Part shown: piece after piece, positions 21,806 to 25,029 of the stretch
Layout of the letters: the number at the start of each line of letters is the position of its first letter
How positions within the stretch are numbered: the stretch's first letter is position 1
Origin: Candidatus Peregrinibacteria bacterium
GTDB taxonomy: Bacteria > Patescibacteriota > Gracilibacteria > UBA1369 > UM-FILTER-53-11
NCBI GenBank assembly: GCA_023245725.1
Contig: JAHFJU010000016.1
Coordinates: forward strand, 1 to 25,029
Direction: 5' to 3'
Length of the DNA: 25,029 nt
Made by a program: the position numbers and the translations under genes
The notes under the pieces: model-generated
Seen by the model: the letters and a program-made list of their open reading frames with translations, nothing else
The model's database searches: none
Told to the model about the DNA's origin: nothing

Positions 21806-22042
21806 ATGACTGTCGATGAATATTTGGAGCATCAGCCTGAGGAGGAAATGACTGATTCTAAGCAAATTTCAAACATTTTGGACTCGGAAAAGGAGGTGTG
21901 GCTTAAGGTGTTTTGGCGGCTTTCTGAGGAATTATTCTTGTTTTGGTGTATTTGGCTGAAGGATAATACGGCTATGGTGAAGGAGTTTGTGGAGGAGGTA
22001 AAACAAGCAATACCCACCAATAATATTAGTGGGAATCAATAA
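21806..22042 (+). CDS. Small protein of unknown function, convergent with the HEPN gene
   Basis: A 78-residue ORF starting MTVDEYLEHQPEEEMTD, with a central Trp/Phe-rich amphipathic helical stretch (EVWLKVFWRLSEELFLFW) and a charged helix after it (VKEFVEEVKQA). The start is favoured because TAAGGA (21795-21800) lies 5 bases upstream, one of the few good Shine-Dalgarno sequences in the window. Its coding strand is G-rich over C, opposite to most other genes here, which suggests recent acquisition. The first residues resemble the TxDEYL-PEE opening of DUF1801-like proteins, but the match does not continue. The last 7 bases overlap the end of the large minus-strand gene. It could be a chance ORF; an accessory or antitoxin-like partner is only a guess. 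Confidence 0.45.
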   Translation: MTVDEYLEHQPEEEMTDSKQISNILDSEKEVWLKVFWRLSEELFLFWCIWLKDNTAMVKEFVEEVKQAIPTNNISGNQ

Positions 22043-23694
22043 TTCTTCGTTAGGCTTATTTTGTCTTTATCCAATCTTGCAGACCAGCTTTTGAATCGAC
22101 TAGCAAATAACTCATCTACTGGGTGATCTGAAAAAGGATTATTCACAAATATACAATCATCGCCAATTATTTCAGGATGATTGAGCACTGTTTCGTCAGA
22201 AAAAATAACCCCACTTACAAAACTAAAAGAGTCGTTTGCAAAGTAATTCACAGGCACGCCAGCGCCTTTTCCGATTTCATTTCGCCAGCTAAATCCCTGG
22301 TCTCCATTTTGAGAAATTTGCATGTATTGCAAGCCAAAAAGAGCCTTTACCACCAATGGAATTCCTAAGTAATCCTGAGGGTACTCCAAGTCGCCTGTAT
22401 TTATCGCAACAATAAAAGGTTTATTTGCACCAAACCATGATTTACTTTTCCATTTTTCGTATTGATCAAGAGCTTTATCCTTAAGAGCCTGTGTTATTCT
22501 TAGAATCATCTTATCAACAGGAACATCTTGAACCATTATCTCTGATGGGTTCTTTGCTACAAACATGGGCGGAACCGAGTCTGTCTTTCCGGGTTCTCCC
22601 TTGGTTGGCGCTATGCATTCCAGATAAATATTTTCATCAACCGTAAAATCAGGCCCTTCGTCTCGAGATGAAATCCTAAGTTTTCTTCCAAGAAGCACAT
22701 TAGCCATATACATTTCCCAGCTTCTTTGATGAAAGCTTATTTTCGCTTGCTGTAAAAAGTGATTATCAGCAAAAGGCTTAAAATTGATCCACAAAGTGTC
22801 AAATTTATGCTTCCTATCCGCAATACAGGCGCTGGCGACGTAATATGGGTCAAGGTTTGGATAATGTGCCTTTACGATATCAAGTATCTGGTTCGATGAC
22901 GTTACCGGCAATTCCTCAAAAAAAATGGAATTATCTAAATAGGTTTCAGCACCCAAATTAAATTGCTCAGGATAACTTGCCTTTATCGCCTCTTCGTCAA
23001 AATCAAATTGCGAAATTAAGTATTCAGCGAACTGTATCCATTGGATTTGAGTCAGTCGTTTTGATTCAAGCAGTAATTTAGCGACATCGTTCAAGTCATT
23101 TTTGTCCAAGGAGTGTTTTTGTAGCAACGATTCCAAGATTTGTGAAATATCATCATCATTTGCTAAATCTTTTAAAATCTCATCAGTCATTTGTCGATTC
23201 ATGGGGTAAAAATTATTTTGCATTGCTTCTAACGCTTTAATATATAAAGCGATTTTTTCATCAGGCGCGGTTTCTATACCACCTTTTGCGTGAGCTAATC
23301 GATCATTTCTATCGTCAATCAACTTCTTGATGGCACCCACTTTTTCGGACTCAAGATCAATTAATTGAAAAATTTCTGGGATTGTTCGTTCGTTTATAAG
23401 TGCGATATCAAAAACGGACAAACTATCTGATAAAAGTTCTTTTTTACTTCTCCCAGCAACACCACAGAAAAATAGGTCACATGATTTTTTATGTAGTTTA
23501 GAAATTCGTAAAGCCTTGTACTGCACTGCCATCATGAAGAGTAAGTGAAATGGCATTATTGAAAAAGAGCGACCGCTCGTTTCGTTTTCGTATAAAGCTA
23601 AAAAAGCATTCCACAAATGATCTATGTAGTCATTTTCCGCCTGACTTTTTCTAATTGAGAGATAACGAAATATTTCTTCAGCCTCTTCATACAT
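22036..23694 (-). CDS. Two-domain HEPN/restriction-endonuclease-like protein in an R-M operon
   Basis: A 552-residue protein I do not recognise as a named family. The N-terminal 165 residues are helical and contain RNDRLAH (R129 to H135), which fits the HEPN Rx4-6H ribonuclease motif with a polar residue after Arg. Residues 170-310 look like a helical linker. The C-terminal part (about 320-470) suggests a restriction-endonuclease fold: SWEMYMANVLLG (E327), GPDF (D349) and a strand IYLECIAPTKG (E359) are in the order of E...D...E of PD-(D/E)xK nucleases, although the usual Lys after the last Glu is not in its normal place (K365 is the nearest). It starts 2 bases after the HsdM-HsdS stop, so the two are one operon. 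A defence effector or restriction subunit is inferred from context. No helicase motifs are present, so it is not HsdR. Confidence 0.6.
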   Translation of the reverse strand: MYEEAEEIFRYLSIRKSQAENDYIDHLWNAFLALYENETSGRSFSIMPFHLLFMMAVQYKALRISKLHKKSCDLFFCGVAGRSKKELLSDSLSVFDIALINERTIPEIFQLIDLESEKVGAIKKLIDDRNDRLAHAKGGIETAPDEKIALYIKALEAMQNNFYPMNRQMTDEILKDLANDDDISQILESLLQKHSLDKNDLNDVAKLLLESKRLTQIQWIQFAEYLISQFDFDEEAIKASYPEQFNLGAETYLDNSIFFEELPVTSSNQILDIVKAHYPNLDPYYVASACIADRKHKFDTLWINFKPFADNHFLQQAKISFHQRSWEMYMANVLLGRKLRISSRDEGPDFTVDENIYLECIAPTKGEPGKTDSVPPMFVAKNPSEIMVQDVPVDKMILRITQALKDKALDQYEKWKSKSWFGANKPFIVAINTGDLEYPQDYLGIPLVVKALFGLQYMQISQNGDQGFSWRNEIGKGAGVPVNYFANDSFSFVSGVIFSDETVLNHPEIIGDDCIFVNNPFSDHPVDELFASRFKSWSARLDKDKISLTKNY

Positions 23695-23696
23695 AA

Positions 23697-25029
23697 TTAT
23701 TTAGTCCACAATTTAGAAATTACTTCTTTTACCTTTACATCATAAATTTCGATCAATTTTTTGGCAGATTCCACCAATGCACGCTCGGCTTCGATTTTTT
23801 CCACAATTTGTTTTTGGATAGCGAGGGGCGGAAGAGGGATTTCAAGTTCATAAACAGTATTTTGTGAAATTGAAGGCTGGCCACCAGTTTTAGCAAATTG
23901 ATTTATATTGAGAGTCTTTAAAGAAAATCCTAAATATTTTGTGTCAATATCTTTTAAATTCTCAACAACGTAAAGTCCGTTATCAGTAACCCAGCTTTTT
24001 GGTTCTGTAATATGCACTGCTCCGCAATAAGCACCAACCCTACCAATAACCACTGTCGGTTTTTCTAAAAAGAATTCATTATGATACCCATTGATGCCAT
24101 TTCCTCCATAAACTGGGTAGACACCGTCCTTTAGATTAGATTGAGTCAATCCTTTACCACTCGATAGTTTTATAATTTCCCCTAACTTCACCTTCTCCCA
24201 CTTCGGGTCAATGTCGATTTTGGGTTTCCAGTTTTGGGCGATTTGTTTGGCGCCGGCGATGATACCTGCGTAGCCGTCTAGCTCCGCCACAATCTGCTCT
24301 TGGATTTCCAGAGGCGGGAGAGGGATTAAAAATGGTTTTAACGCTGCGCCGGTTATTTGTGGTTGAGCCGCTCCAGAAATAACAGAGGATAAATCAGTAC
24401 TTCTTAATAAATAAAACAAGTACATCTTGTTTAGATTATTTTCTTTCGGCTTAACAATCATCGCATTGCCAGTGATCCACGACATTGGCTCTGTGTAATT
24501 TATTGATCCGCATGTAGCGCCTCGACAAGTAACAGCAACTTCAGATTCTTCGTGATTATATTCATCAAAATAGCCTATGACTCCATTTGCTCCATAGACT
24601 TTATATTGTCCTGAACTTTTAATTTCGTTCGATGTTATGGTTTTAGGTTGATATACGTCACAAACGTCTCCCAACGCTACCATCGGCCATTTGGCATTGG
24701 TGTAATCGGTTGCGACACGATAGCGGTCGCCGGAAAGATTATAATCACCGTTTTCGGCAATTTTTGATTTTTCTACAAATACCGCAAACTTGTTTTCTAC
24801 TTTTTCGCTTGTTCGCCATTTGTTCAAAATTTCCAAAGCTATCGGCAAATCATTTTTATTGATTGGTCGCTTGGTAGCACCTAAATCAAAGCCGTCTTGT
24901 TCAATTTTCACAAACAAAATCTCGGTGCGTTGTTTTGCTAGTTCATTATCAAATAGGAGCACGCTCGTTTTTACTCCACTATACGGCGCAAAGACACCTG
25001 ACGGCAAAGAAACAACAGCATAAAGCCCG
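23697..25029 (-). CDS. HsdM-HsdS fusion (adenine methylase C terminus + two-TRD specificity subunit), 5' truncated
   Basis: The frame is open to the window's right edge; a TTG at 25007 is internal. The first visible 100 residues are the end of a type I N6-adenine methylase (GLYAVVSLPSGVFAPYSGVK, then ILFVKIEQDGFDLGATKR), and the chain runs on without a stop into an HsdS specificity region. That region has two target-recognition domains, each opening W..V.LGD/E (WPMVALGDVCDV and WEKVKLGEIIKL), each with a YGxNGxxGY motif, and each closing with a PLPPLxIQxQIV helix, the conserved spacer of HsdS. It should methylate a bipartite DNA site. Fusion of M to S occurs in some R-M systems. The methylase catalytic motif (NPPF/Y) is beyond the edge, and HsdR is not in the window. 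Confidence 0.88.
   Translation of the reverse strand, partial: GLYAVVSLPSGVFAPYSGVKTSVLLFDNELAKQRTEILFVKIEQDGFDLGATKRPINKNDLPIALEILNKWRTSEKVENKFAVFVEKSKIAENGDYNLSGDRYRVATDYTNAKWPMVALGDVCDVYQPKTITSNEIKSSGQYKVYGANGVIGYFDEYNHEESEVAVTCRGATCGSINYTEPMSWITGNAMIVKPKENNLNKMYLFYLLRSTDLSSVISGAAQPQITGAALKPFLIPLPPLEIQEQIVAELDGYAGIIAGAKQIAQNWKPKIDIDPKWEKVKLGEIIKLSSGKGLTQSNLKDGVYPVYGGNGINGYHNEFFLEKPTVVIGRVGAYCGAVHITEPKSWVTDNGLYVVENLKDIDTKYLGFSLKTLNINQFAKTGGQPSISQNTVYELEIPLPPLAIQKQIVEKIEAERALVESAKKLIEIYDVKVKEVISKLWTK

Noticed and set aside
22020..22042. Terminator hairpin CCCAC...GTGGG between the small ORF and the HEPN gene
   Set aside because: The stem (around 22013-22033) has a mismatch and no T run on either side, so it does not qualify as an intrinsic terminator.
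1..25029. CRISPR array, insertion sequence or integrase
   Set aside because: No regularly spaced direct repeats, transposase or recombinase motifs were seen on either strand.

Overview
The window (about 40% G+C, standard code: TGA ends maf, tyrA, sulP and the HD-hydrolase gene) looks like a chromosomal contig from the Patescibacteria/CPR, probably a Parcubacteria-type lineage. The evidence is a CxxC-x17-CxxC protein, an ECF sigma factor paired with a DUF5667 protein, an 87-residue two-helix membrane protein of a kind common in that group, and compact operons with few Shine-Dalgarno sequences. This placement comes from recalled family resemblance, not a search. TGA stops exclude the Gracilibacteria/SR1 code.

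Layout. 1-2578: two tandem surface proteins (the first cut by the window edge) with Cys-rich modules, coiled coils and a nearly identical C-terminal motif + hydrophobic helix + basic tail, closed by a GCAA-loop terminator. 2588-3430: an orphan BRO-N protein. 3507-6788: a complete frdABCD (quinol:fumarate reductase) operon of the E. coli type with an apparently leaderless frdA. 6733-7739: a YtxH-like protein and Maf, convergent to frd. 7764-8115: rpsT with its own leaderless promoter and terminator. 8170-10437: an ECF sigma factor coupled to a membrane DUF5667 protein with a long Asn/Gln/Val-rich tail. 10493-12400: a divergent SpoT-like HD hydrolase. 12509-13912: thyA-folA (dTMP/folate cycle) and a terminator. 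13938-16251: a PLDc_N membrane protein, tyrA, and a chorismate mutase-prephenate dehydratase lacking an ACT domain. 16289-19312: an unrecognised 446-residue protein and a SulP anion transporter. 19464-21452: the RGG/CxxC protein, a MarR regulator with palindromes over both promoter hexamers, and the small membrane protein. 21453-21805: gene-free DNA dense in inverted repeats. 21806-25029: a restriction/defence locus with a small unknown gene, a large protein carrying a HEPN motif and a possible restriction-endonuclease-like core, and an HsdM-HsdS fusion running off the right edge.

How the parts fit. The frd operon would let a reduced anaerobe use fumarate as an electron sink if it can make or borrow quinol. 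thyA and folA form a minimal thymidylate cycle. tyrA and pheA are the terminal branches from chorismate to Tyr and Phe. The sigma/DUF5667 pair and the two sorting-signal-like surface proteins point to envelope biology. The strongest candidates for something undescribed are the M-S fusion plus HEPN/nuclease pair, separated by only 2 bases, and the shared C-terminal signal of the surface proteins.
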